A DNA stretch of 64,000 bases from Ianthella basta (lineage: Eukaryota; Porifera; Demospongiae; Verongiida; Ianthellidae), in the NCBI GenBank assembly GCA_964019415.1, contig OZ025874.1, forward strand, positions 297,501 to 361,500, read 5' to 3'. The notes beneath the pieces were generated by a model. It had not been told where the DNA came from, ran no database searches, and saw only the letters and a list, made by a program, of their open reading frames with translations. The number at the start of each line of letters is the position of its first letter. The stretch's first letter is position 1. This document shows positions 21,663 to 45,000 of this stretch, one piece after another. The translations under genes were made by a program, and so were the position numbers.

Positions 21663-24083
21663 AGAGATGGAGTGCTGGAAAAAGAAGGGCCAAGATGTGT
21701 TGACAGCTCTGGCACAGAAGGAGAAGGTGATCAAGGTGCTGCTAGACAGGGTTCACCTCCTTGAGAGGGCGGGTCCAGAAGGGACGGGCGGGATGTGTGT
21801 GTCAGAATACCTGATGAACCATAATCAGAAGCTGGAGAGTACCATCTCATGGCTAGAAGTGAGGGGGAGGGGCTGGAGGTAAAGGGGAGGGGCTGGAGGT
21901 AAAGGGGAGGGGCTGGAGGTAAAGGGGAGGGGCTGAAGGTAAAGGAGAGGGGCTGGAGGTAAAGGGGAGGGGCTGGAGGTAAAGGGGAGGGGCTGAAGGT
22001 AAAGGGGAGGGGCTGGAGGTAAAGGGGAGGGGCTGGAGGTAAAGGAGAGGGGCTGAAGGTAAAGGAGAGGGGCTGGAGGTAAAGGGGAGGGGCTAGAGGT
22101 AAAGGAGAGGGGCTGGAGGTAGAGGGGAGGGGCTGGAGGTAAAGGGGAGGGGCTGAAGGTAAAGGAGAGGGGCTGGAGGTAAAGGGGAGGGGCTGGAGGT
22201 AAAGGGGAGGGGCTGAAGGTAAAGGGGAGGGGCTGGAGGTAAAGGGGAGGGGCTGGAGGTAAAGGGGAGGGGCTGAAGGTAAAGGGGAGGGGCTGGAGGT
22301 AAAGGGGAGGGGCTGGAGGTAAAGGGGAGGGGCTAGAGGTAAAGGAGAGGGGCTGGAGGTAAAGGGGAGGGGCTGGAGGTAAAGGGGAGGGGCTAGAGGT
22401 AAAGGAGAGGGGCTGGAGGTAAAGGGGAGGGGCTGGAGGTAAAGGGGAGGGGCTGAAGGTAAAGGAGAGGGGCTGGAGGTAAAGGGGAGGGGCTGGAGGT
22501 AAAGGGGAGGGGCTGAAGGTAAAGGGGAGGGGCTGGAGGTAAAGGGGAGGGGCTGGAGGTAAAGGGGAGGGGCTGAAGGTAAAGGAGAGGGGCTGGAGGT
22601 AAAGGGGAGGGGCTAGAGGTAAAGGAGAGGGGCTGGAGGTAAAGGGGAGGGGCTGGAGATAAAGGGGAGGGGCTGAAGGTAAAGGAGAGGGGCTGGAGGT
22701 AAAGGGGAGGGGCTGGAGGTAAAGGGGAGGGGCTGAAGGTAAAGGAGAGGGGCTGGAGGTAAAGGGGAGGGGCTGGAGGTAAAGGGGAGGGGCTGAAGGT
22801 AAAGGAGAGGGGCTGGAGGTAAAGGGGAGGGGCTAGAGGTAAAGGAGAGGGGCTGGAGGTAGAGGGGAGGGGCTGGAGGTAAAGGGGAGGGGGGGAGTGG
22901 GGAGAGAAGCTGAACAATGAGTGTATGTTTGAGCTCACCATACACCCATCACTCATTGTCTCAATGCCTACAGAACCAGGCGCGTTTGCGCGAGGAATGC
23001 ATCTCCTCTCTGGAGGCGGAGCTTCTCAACCAGCAGGTCAAGTATGAGAGGATGACCCTGTCATTAGACACTGCTGAACACCAGAGGCGTGTCCTAGAAA
23101 TGATGGAAATGAGGTAAATAGCAGACATAACCCGTGCACCTCCACTGCTCCACCTCACAGCCCCTCTTACCTGCCACTCCACAACCAATCCCTCCTCCCC
23201 CTTCCCCTGCAGACAGGACCTCCTGCGTGCTGCTTTGTCAGACAAAGACTCAAAGTTGGCCTCTCTGGAGGGAAAGTGGCTTAGAAAGGGGCGGAGCCAG
23301 GGGGCGGGGCAGCTGGCACATCTGCGAGTGGAGAGGGAGGAGCTAGTAAAGGAGCTGAAGAGCCTGCACCAGAAGAACATGGTTGTGCGGTGTTTGGTGA
23401 GGAAGGAGTCATCATCAGAGCTCTACCAGAAGTGCAAGGGTGCCCCCAGGGAGCAGGTGGGTGGGGTCTGTGGTGTCACATGACATACATGTGACCACTG
23501 TTATCATACACATGAACCGCTTGTTGACCTCTGACCCCGCCCCCTCAGGTCCTCCTAGAGGTCCACAGACTTAACAGCACTGTGGACAAGATGAAGCAGT
23601 TCATTGATTACTTTCTCAGTGTTGTCATGGAGACAAGCCCCTCCCTCTTAGAGGGCATGCCCTCACTACAGCACAGCACTGGAGTACAACCTCATATCCT
23701 GGCAGCAGGGAAGAGTGAGGTGAGGGGAGGGGGAGGGGAGAGGGGGAGGAAGAGAAGAATCTGGGATCAGGGTTAGGACAGGAGAGACTTGAGAGAGTAG
23801 TGTTGTTGCCTATCCCTCTGATGCACCTTCCCCTCCCAACACTGTCCCCTAGTGCACACATCTCCTTTCCATCCCTTTGCTCTCCCTCCAGTTGCTGCTG
23901 GAGCTGCAGTCCCAGGAGCAGGGCTGCCACCACCTCCAGCGCTACTCCTCCCTCCTCCTCACTCGGGTGGCTGACAGGGACCCCTCCGTACTGGACCAGC
24001 TGATGGGGAGGGGGCGGGGCCAAGAGAGGGACAGTGACTCTGGGGGTGTGTCCAGAGAGAGGCAGAGTGCCTCCCTACAGTGA
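21660..24083 (+). pseudogene. Coiled-coil gene copy B, 5'-truncated
   Basis: Starts inside exon 6 (EMECWKKKGQDVLTALAQKE) right at the HCF junction and lacks exons 1-5. Exons 7-10 are kept at about 22975-23114, 23215-23458, 23550-23720 and 23892-24083 with intact frames and splice sites, including FIDYFLSVVMETSPSLLEGM. With no promoter or start it is most likely a pseudogene, unless driven from a new 5' exon. Confidence 0.8.
21862..22895 (+). repeat. 20-bp G-rich intronic minisatellite, about 51 units
   Basis: AAAGGGGAGGGGCTGGAGGT repeated for about 1 kb with a common CTGAAGGT/CTAGAGGT variant pattern giving a higher-order period of three units (60 bp). GGGGAGGGG runs could form G-quadruplexes in the transcript. 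Confidence 0.95.
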
Positions 24084-24838
24084 AGACAGCATGTTGTGTT
24101 TCTGGACAGAGTTGTGTGGACTCACTGGAATGTGTAGCTACTTGTGTGTTGTGATGTGTTTTAACTCTTCCTCATCTAATGATGCTAGCCTGAAGGCACT
24201 GAATCATTTGTGGTAATGCAAACTCAAGTGTGGGAGATGTAACATATGAAACTAGTAACAGGAGGAGTCCCTTGTGGGAGGAGGCCTGGTGGGTGGTGAC
24301 CTGATACATAAATGCAGTGGCTTCACAACTTCTAGTCCTGTTCACACAATGCATGCATACTGTGTTGTATGCCTTGCACAATGAACAATGACTCACATAC
24401 TGTGCATGCATGCATCATGTGAGATATCATTATATCCTAGAGATAGCAGGCTTATAGGAATAGGGTTAATTGCGTAAATTCATCAAAAAAGAGCTGAAAT
24501 ATTGAATGTTGCCAGACATACAATAGCTACAAAGGGTAGCTAGCTAGTTAGCTAATCAGCAGAGATGCCGAGGCTAAGATTTTGTTAGGAGTGAGATCTA
24601 TGTTCCACGTGGCTTTGTAGCTGAACAAAATTATCTGATTGATGACGCAGTCCTCTTAAGGAGACAGCAAATAAGGACAAAAAGTGTCATACTTCCCGAG
24701 TGCTGATCACTGCATAACCCTAGCTCTTTGTTTCTGAACATGGTTACAATGGGTTCTGAACTACATGTAGATCATCTCGTGTTGGTAGAATAAAGGGTAA
24801 ACCTCAGATCCACGAATTTAGCTACCGCCTATGACGTC
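24084..24838 (+). promoter_or_regulatory. Promoter region of ANK gene 2
   Basis: Duplicated copy of the spacer seen before genes 1 and 3, with GTGCTGATCACTGCATAACC conserved at about 24700. It contains no gene. It ends with the palindromic CRE-like site at 24832-24839. Confidence 0.6.

Positions 24839-24839
<1 letters not shown>
24832..24839. promoter_or_regulatory. CRE-like TGACGTCA overlapping the start codon (gene 2)
   Basis: Full palindromic ATF/CREB-type octamer whose last A is the A of the ATG at 24839. The same arrangement is present in gene 3. Function is inferred from the consensus and conservation. Confidence 0.5.
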
Positions 24840-36482
<11,643 letters not shown>

Positions 36483-37496
36483 CATGCATGACAGCAGCTG
36501 TTGTTACATTGTACTTTGGGTCTTGTGTCATGAATTATCGTTTGTACTTTACAGTTTACTGAATGCACGAGTCCAATTTTGGATGAACAGGACTTAATTT
36601 GAACATTTGGCATTGTGCTTGTTTTTGTACATTGTTTAAGTTGCCCAAGCACTGATCGATCATGAGTGGACTAAACTTCAGATGACACATTCAGCGTTTT
36701 AGGTGTACTATATAGATTCTATATATAATGTGGTTTTGTCTTCAATAAAATGTCAACACATGGCTAATTGGCAATTAAATTTGTTTCTACAGGCCTATAG
36801 CTATATATGTAGGTCGATCAGTAGTAATAAAGCTCAGAAATAGATCAATTCAGTAGCAATAACAGAAAACAGCATACAAGCACACTCAGCAGGGGGGGGG
36901 GGGGGGGGGGGGAAGAAACATAACCCTCAAAAGTTCTGTGTTTGGGGTAATCTGCTACTGCAGCTGCAGTTTTAACGATTGCGAGCAAATGACATGCACA
37001 ATCCCTCCATTATTCTATCACTGTACAACTAAACTTTCGACCCAGCTAGGTTTTTATAATGGAGACTGAGTAATCTGGTAGTGTCTTTATTTTTGTAGAC
37101 ATTGATGATCAAAGGGCTGGGTACTGTGTAGCCCTTATGCCCTCATGCAACGTGCTGTGCTGTGTTGAGGCCACAACTTGGTGTAAAGACGTATGACCCT
37201 GTCATACGTCTTTACACCAAGGGTTAGTAACAAGTGTCACTTTTGTGAAGGCATGGGATTGCATGTGAGACCAGGCACTGCACTTCCAATTGCACAACAA
37301 GCAATGATGATCAAAACTGTGACACATCACTGTGCGTGTGTGTGTGTTGGGTATGCCCCCACTGGTCCCCTCCCCCCCCCCCCCCCCCCAACACACACAC
37401 ACTGGTACCATCCATGCACCAATCACTACTGAACACAAGAGATGATGAAAGTTGGAAGATGTTGACTGAGAGGTGATTTAGACATAATATTAACAG
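36483..37496. other. Convergent intergenic region, gene 2 / HCF copy 2
   Basis: 3' flank of gene 2, with AATAAA at 36744-36749 as its probable polyadenylation signal. A G homopolymer of about 21 bases lies near 36892-36912. From 37.33 kb on, a block (GGTATGCCCCCACTGGTCCC, poly-C, CA repeat) is shared with 21.07 kb and 61.66 kb and marks the 3' flank of each HCF copy. Confidence 0.65.
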
Positions 37497-37544
37497 CTAC
37501 ACTTTGGGTTTCTTCTCATCCCTACATTGAAGGTGGGTGAAAAG

Positions 37545-37750
37545 GAGAGGAGGGGAGGGAGGGGAGGGGGGGAGGGGAGGGAAGGGGAGCAAGACCGGGA
37601 GGGAAGGGGAGCAAGACCGGGAGGGGAGGGGAGAAGAAGGGGGAGAGAGAGAGGCGAGGGGAGGACAGAGAGGGGGGGGAGGGGAGGAAGGGAGAGAGGG
37701 GGAGGGAAGGAGAGGGGAAAGAGGGGAGGGGAGGGGAGAAAGGGAGGGAC
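37545..37750 (+). repeat. GGGGAGGGA purine tract
   Basis: Purine-only stretch in the last HCF intron, acting as the polypyrimidine tract on the transcribed (minus) strand. An equivalent tract is at 61845-61998 in copy 3. Confidence 0.85.
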
Positions 37751-39851
37751 TGAAGTTAAAGATCAGTAGTAAAGAATATCTATAAAGACACGCCGCACAC
37801 ATGCATGACACACCCAGTCAACCCTCCCTACTGCAGCCCTCTCACCCTGGTGTGGCTGCATTAGGTGGGGGTCTCTTGAGAGGAGTCTTTGTGTCGGCAG
37901 GACGGGCATCCTGCAGCCATCTCACTTGAGTGGCAGGGCCATATTTGGGGAGGGGAGGGGGAGGGGGAGGGGGAAGGGAGAGGAGGACAGGGGGAAGAAG
38001 CATTGTAACAGCCAGACGGTTCAATTTGCAGTTATGAGAAGGGACAGCATGGCAATCCCTGCACGCACCCCTTATCATTCTTTGCTGCTATCCTGAAGAT
38101 GATAGCTAGTTTGCTGGTGGTGTCGATGTGTGCGTTGGCCAGCTGGGCGTGTGACACCACACACTGGGAGGCGAGGCCACAGTACACCCTGGCAAAGGCC
38201 ATGGTCCCTGGCTAGGCCCCCGGCTGTGGCTTAAGGCCCAGGTACACCGAGTACTCTGTGATGGCACCAGTCGAGTTAGCCAGCGGCTCCCAGGAGAGGT
38301 GGGCTCCCTCCGCACTCTACACACGGGGGGAGGAGAGTCGCCATGGAGATGTGCCCCACCCTATTACAACACCCTCTTCACCCCCCACCTTGCTGATCCT
38401 GATGGCGGAGGGTGCCCCAGGGAACCCCGCGGCATGCAGGTCTTGAAGGCAGTCACGTCACTGAAGCTCCCTGTCCCACAGGTGTTGATGGCGGCCACTC
38501 GGAACTTGTAGGCCTCGCCCGGCTGCAGCTCCTGGCGACGAGTCTCCATCTTCACTCCCTAGATGTCATGAATACTATTAAGTAATGAATCTCATTACAT
38601 CCCACCATCTCCCTAGTTGCCACACTACAGAGAACACCCACCTCTGTGGCCTTGACTGTGGGGTCCTTTGGGACCTGGTAGCCAGTGACAGTGTACACGG
38701 TTGTCTTGACAATGTCCACATCATGCCACGCCTCCTCCCCTCCCTCTTTGGAGGCACCCGAGCCCGGCATGATGTACTGTTGTATCTGGAGCAGATAGCG
38801 ATCAGCTACAGAGGGAGGGAGTAAGGAGGAAGTGGGAGAAGGAAGAGGAGGGAAGACAGAAGGTCTAACACGCTGTGGCTGGTACACCATCATGTTGCCA
38901 TGGTAACAATGTCTCTCCCCCACATACCACAGGGTATGTGTGTCCACTGCAGTTCAAGTGTGTCAGTGCCTGCTCTAACGAGCTGGACGCGTGTGGGGGC
39001 GGGGGGAATCTCCGCTTCAAGGTACCAAAGGTCGTTACAGCACACCTGGGAGTGGGTGGGGGAGAGGTGACACACCCACACACATCAGGTCATGTGACAT
39101 CATGTGACACACAAGACTCATACCACAACCCAGCACAGTCACACCTTGAGTGCATACTGTACAACTCACTGAACATGGACAGACACAAAATGTACACGAT
39201 TTGAATAAAAACAAATCTAGGGTAGAGTTTCTTCAACCATTCGCTGTTCCCTCCTTCAGCTTACAAGCAATCACTGCTCAACACACAACTATTACAGAGG
39301 AGTACATGGACAGTGCCGTAAGGTAGCTGAAACCCCACATGCCCTAGGAGAGCAGCACACAGCTGATCTACACCATGGGAAAGATGTGCTGAGACTTCCT
39401 GTTTCCAAACTTGCATAAAGAGGTGCCACGTTCACTGGAGAATGCACACACTTCATTGCCTGCACAGCTACTTGAGACAATCATCAGCACAGTGGACTGA
39501 TCTGAACTGTCTATCTTTCCTTCTTCCAGCAAAACGTCAGACACGTGCAACATTGGTCCCCTCGATGAGACATTCTTTAGTATTTGTGTGTGCTGTGTTG
39601 TGTTATGAGTCTTGTGTGTCTCTATGGCAACCGTCCCCCCCCTCACCTGCAGTGGGCCCCTCACCTGGTTGTTCCACACCTTCTTGTAGCCGTCACATCC
39701 ACTCCACACGTACACCCTCGTATCCACGGCAGCGGCAGTGTGGCCTGCCCTCGGGCATGGAACCTCCTCCACGTCATCAGTGTCAGGAAATTCGAGGACT
39801 TCCTCCCAAGCCATACTCGCTATGGCAACACAACATGGAGGATCTGATTGG

Positions 39852-39981
<130 letters not shown>

Positions 39982-40619
39982 AACTCACTGAGGTTGAGGC
40001 AAGCTACTGAATTAGTACACCGCCATTCTGTTTCCATATTTGGGTATGGACCATTTGATTGGTCAGTGTTCACTGGTACCCAGCCTCCAAAAACAAACAT
40101 TCTGCACAAACAAACAAACAAGCAGTCAACAACACACAGAGCACTCATGCACCACTTCACCACACATGCACTACAGGTGTAGGAAAATAAATAAGGCCTA
40201 AATTTGAACCAGTTTCCATGGAGACCTGTAGCCCCACCCACCTGTCTTCGATGAGGGAGGCCGTGTGCAGGCTCCTTGGGAGGGGGGCGGGGCCCTGCGG
40301 CTCTAGCGACTTCCACTGCATTGCATCTAAGTAGCAAGGCACATGTCACATGACATCACATGACATCATGTGACACTGTGGAATGACAGGACAACTGTTT
40401 GCTAAAGATTGCATGTGTTGCTAACCAGTGTCCAGCATCCAACAGTCTCCTAGGCGACGACCATTCATCCCTCCGAATATAACAAGCTTGCTGCCATAGG
40501 CAATGGCTGAGTGGCTCTCCCTGGGGGTGGGGCAGGGGCCCTCAATGGTGGGACACACCCACTGTAGGGACATCCCTTCACGGATCTCCAGTGTGAAGAT
40601 ATCATTGAGGTACCTACAC

Positions 40620-40945
40620 ACAGTGCAGTGAAGAAGAAGGGAAAATACTTACTGTCCCCCCTCCCCTCCCTTCTCCTTCTCCTCTCCTCTCCTCTCCTCT
40701 CCTCCCCTTCCCTCCTTTCAGGTCCACACTTCCCTGGGTCTCACCCACTGTAGGGACATCCCCATACACTCACCACTGCTGCTGTAACACCTCGCTGTAC
40801 TGAGGACACTTCTGTACGTCTGTGAAGGAGAAGACGTGCGTCCCTCAAGTGATGAGGACAGATGAGGAAGCTACCTACTGACATGACTAAGACTTACCTG
40901 GAGTCCGCCAGTTGCAGCTCTTCTAACGAGAGCAGACATTTTGTA
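40620..40945 (-). other. Possible replacement 5' exons of HCF copy 2
   Basis: An open stretch on the minus strand (about 40845-40776, VFSFTDVQKCPQYSEVLQQQ) ends TG/GTGAGT in phase 2 and would join in frame to the YLNDIF exon. A further ATG at 40941 opens MSALVRRAATGGLQ before GTAAGT, but that phase does not fit the next exon. Neither resembles HCF kelch sequence. It may be captured foreign sequence or chance. Confidence 0.25.
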
Positions 40946-41011
40946 GGGGATAGTGCACGTGACGTGCTGTCTGACTTCTATGAATATCGTTGACCATAGT
41001 ATAGGAAATCC

Positions 41012-42057
41012 CCCGATGAGGAGAGCAGTTTGCAGAGCGGGAAGTTACTTCAAGAGCACATTCAGAGCGGGGCGGACGTGAATGAGCCGTGCACCGAGTG
41101 GAGATGGATCGGTTCTCTGTTAATGCTAGCTATTAAGAAAGGCTACCAGGATATCGCCTTGGCGCTACTCTTGGCGGGAGCAGACGTACACGGGACGGAT
41201 GATGAAGGCTGGACCGCTCTTCACTGGGCCTGTGTCAGGGGTTTGGATAAAGTAGTAGAAGCGCTCATCGACAGAGGGAGTCAGTGAATGTACGAAATTA
41301 TGTTCGAAGAGGTGAAAGATGACACAGCTTGCTAAATAAACTCTGCTTTCGACACTGGATCCATGAAGACCATGAGCAAGTAGTGAAGAAGCTCATCGGA
41401 AGGAATAGACCAACTATGTCGGCTTTCCCCCAAACTGGCAGCTGGAGCATACATCGTCCACCCACCAATGACTGCTACTTCATCTGAAGATATCACAGCC
41501 CCGCCCCCAAACAAGCTATTTCCACTGGTATCCAAGACGCCATCCAAGGTGGCAAAGAGTTCACATTGTCACTGAAGGATGGTGAGAATCATTGGAATAT
41601 GCCACGAGTCTCTGACCTCTTTGGAGGCTACATCCCCTCTCTGGACGACGTAGAGGGAATCAACTGGACACAGCTTGAACCAAGCCAGCGTCATTTGTCA
41701 ACTGAACCGAACAAGCCTCAGTCGCAAACTGGACCAAACCAGCATAGTCACTTGTCACAGACAGTCTATTGTGAGTTTATATGCAAGACACAGTTCCTTG
41801 CTACCTCATTATATCGCTGAGGATACTTGTTTATTAACATGAAATCTTGTCGTGGCCATGTTACATGGGTGGAGGGTCACCATGGTTACAGTCCTACCTG
41901 GAGTGTGCTCCTAGAGGCCATATTACATGCTGGTATTGCTAAACAACACTGCCAGAGACTCAGAGAAGAGCTCTACCAAATGTTGAATGGTGAGCTTGTG
42001 TGTGTGTGTATGTGTGTGTGTTTGTGTGAATGTGTGTGTGTGTGTGTGTGTGTGTGA
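41012..42057 (+). pseudogene. ANK-ROC-COR gene remnant with internal deletions
   Basis: Begins with an ankyrin start (LLMLAIKKGYQDIALALLLA, GWTALHWACVRGLDKVVEAL) ending in TGA at 41285-41287. It then jumps to ankyrin/COR pieces (VVKKLI about 41378, SFPPNWQL-equivalent about 41425) and the COR end (GENHWNMPRVSDLFGGYIPS, 41580-41650) with QTVY/GTGAGT donor at 41769. It then runs into a partial death-fold exon (EGHHGYSPTWSVLLEAILHA) with a donor and TG repeat. ROC and most repeats are deleted. Confidence 0.9.
42000..42056 (+). repeat. (TG)n of the remnant gene intron
   Basis: Interrupted TG repeat following the death-fold exon donor, equivalent to 58882-59000 in gene 3. The LINE begins right after it. 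Confidence 0.9.
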
Positions 42058-45000
42058 TTAATTGGCAGGAAGTGGGAGGATAGAGTAAGGCTCCCAAAGG
42101 AAGGGGCTTCTGCCCTTTCCTTGAGTCATCTTTGGGGACCCTTTTGTTGTCAACACATAAGGAAAGTGCCTTTGCTCTTTTTTGGAAACTTTGCAAGTTT
42201 TCTCTCCCTCTTGTCTGGTTGGATTAAGTGGATTCTTTCTTGGTGGGCTTCATTTGGAATAGACCACATGGATCAAAGAATCTGCCCCTTCTGTAACAAG
42301 CCATTCAGATGTTTAGGAAAACATCTAGGACGCTGCCCTGAAAGACAAGATCAACCATACCATCAATACCTATCACAGAAATCAGGGAAATCGTCACTTA
42401 CTCAACACCAGCCAAATCCTTTGAAGAAATGCCCACATTGTGGGGTTTCCTTTAAACGGTTGGATGTACATCTTCGTTGGAATGCAGCATGCAGAGATCC
42501 TCTTGCTGATAAGTCATCTCTAGATCCAAAGCTCCAGCAGTCACAGCACAGAGAGCTTTCTAGTGATGCTAAGCTTGCTCAACAACAACCAGCTCAACAC
42601 AGCGATATCTACCATCAAAACATCCAACACATTTCCAAAGGTAATCAATCACATTCTGATCCACCATATCATCCACATCTGAAACCAGCTTTGAAGCTTC
42701 CTCCGTCTAATGCAATAGATGATTGGGCTAATGCTGATCATTACATTAGAGTCCATGTAGTTCCACTAGTTGTTGCCACCAATGATCTTTCTCAGAAAGC
42801 CGTTCTCTTAGTGGAGAAAACCTATGACTATTTCGCCCAGCGCTTTGGTACCATCAATCGTAGCCAACATCGATCTAGACGGAGGCAAGGGAGGTTTAAC
42901 AGAGCTATGACCCGGGTGAGAGATCAGAAGAATGAGGTGAGAAGAAAGTACAGGGCTGCACTTAGAAGCAACCAGCCAAAAGAAACCATTGTCCATCTGG
43001 CTAGTTCTTACCATCGCTTGGTTAGGGAGCATAACAGAATCAGGAGGCAGAAAGAATCACTTGACATGCAGTCCAGAACGCAGAAGGATAGAAACCGTTG
43101 TGCAGCAAACATGTGGAAGTTTGCAGGTGAGCTGTTGGATGATGACACCCACACTGGGACACCTCCATCTTTCTCTGAAGCGGAAGCCACTTCCTTTTTC
43201 AGGGACACCTACTCCAGCCAATGCCAACAATCATTTCAGACACCGAGCTGGATGGCACCTCGTGAGTTACCAATTAACCCTTTTGACACTGGTAACGCTT
43301 CCATCAGTGAGATCACCTCTCAACTAAAGAAATCCAGGAATGGTTCCGCTCCCTGTCCATACGATCAGATATCATATAAGTTATTGAAGAAGTGTCCATC
43401 TATTGTCAAAGCCTTACTGAACATATTCAATCATTGCCTGTATCGTTCGTCAGTCTCATCCTCTTGGAAGGCTGCTGTTGTGATCCTGCTGGGGAAGCCA
43501 GCCGCCAAGAAAGACTCACCTAACCCCAGCAATTTCAGACCAATTGCTCTTACTCCCTGCATTGGCAAGTTGTTCACAGCCATTCTTAAGAACAGACTAC
43601 TGTTGTATGTTGCAGAAAATGGCTACTTGAACACCACCATTCAGAAGGCTTTCATTAACTCAGTGCCAGGTTGCCTTGAACATCAGGTGAAGCTATCTTG
43701 TGCATTACAAGAGGCAAGGCTTCAGCAAAAGAGCATCGCAGTGTGTTGGCTAGACTTAGCCAATGCTTTCGGTAGTGTTGAGCACGATCTTATCCTCCTA
43801 ACTCTTGAGCACTACCATTTAGAGCCATCTTTCATTCGCCTGGTCCGAGAGTTCTACCGAGGTTTGTCTGTTGTGGTGACAACTAGGAACTGGACCACAG
43901 ACACCATCCCTTTGAACGTTGGTATTTTTCAGGGTGATCCAATGTCAGTCATCATTTTCAATCTGGTTGCCAACCTTTTCGTTGAACTGATCACTGAGAA
44001 TTATCATCACTTAGGCTATCAGTTCACTGGCTCTGCTTATGCTTTGTCCTTACTTCAGTATGCCGACGATAGCTGTTTGATGTCCAACTCGCTTGAGAAC
44101 TGTCAGCTATTGTGTAACGTTGCTCAAATGTGGCTGGAGTGGGCTAACATGAGAGCTAAGGTACCGAAATGTCGTGTCCTTGCAATCAGGCGAGGGAAGA
44201 TCATTAGTGATCCGCAACTAACTCTGAACAATCTCCCTATCCCTCCGGTGGCTGACGAGCCAATCAAGTTTTTGGGCATGCCATTATCAAGCACTTTTGA
44301 TGACAACCATCATAAGCAGCACCTAGTTTGTAAGTTAGAATTGCTCATGACCAAGGTAGATCGATCTTTCCTCTCACGGAAGCAGAAGCTCAAGGTCTTC
44401 TCTCTTGGTGTCTGTCCCCGGCTAGCGTGGGATCTAATGGTAATTCAACTACCTATCACTTGGGTTGAGCGTCAGCTTGATCCACTTGCCACCTCGTACC
44501 TCAAGAGATGGTCAGGTCTAGCAAGATGTGCGAACACTTCCCTCCTATACCTGTCACAGTCACATGGCGGCTTGCATCTTCCATCATTATCTACCACTTT
44601 CAAGAAATTGCATGTTTCGCGCATGGCACAGCTGCTAGTCTCCGGGGATGGCTGTGTTAGGTTTGTTGCTACTAGGCTGTTACAGCAAGAAGGTGACACT
44701 TCTGGCAGGGCTTTCCTGCCTGCTTCTGTGGTGAACAGCATCATGGTTACTCACGGATGTATCTCAAAGAAGAAACTCAAGGGGCTATCCACCAGCAGCG
44801 TATCAGAAAGTGATGAATCTAATCGGCTACAACATCTCCAATCTCTCCAAGTCCAAGGAGAATGCTTCAGGCTGGAAGTGGATACATTTGACATTTGGTC
44901 CACTGCAGTCAATTCTGTCCCGGATGCCATTATGAAGTTCTCCTTAAATGCACTTCTGGATACTTTGCCTCATAGACATAATCTGTCCAAATGGGGTAAG

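Noticed and set aside
22393-22956. Minus-strand frame of PPAPPLYLQPLPFTS repeats (also 46475-47035)
   Set aside because: Translation of the intronic 20-bp minisatellite; it is removed as intron on the plus-strand gene and has no supporting signals.
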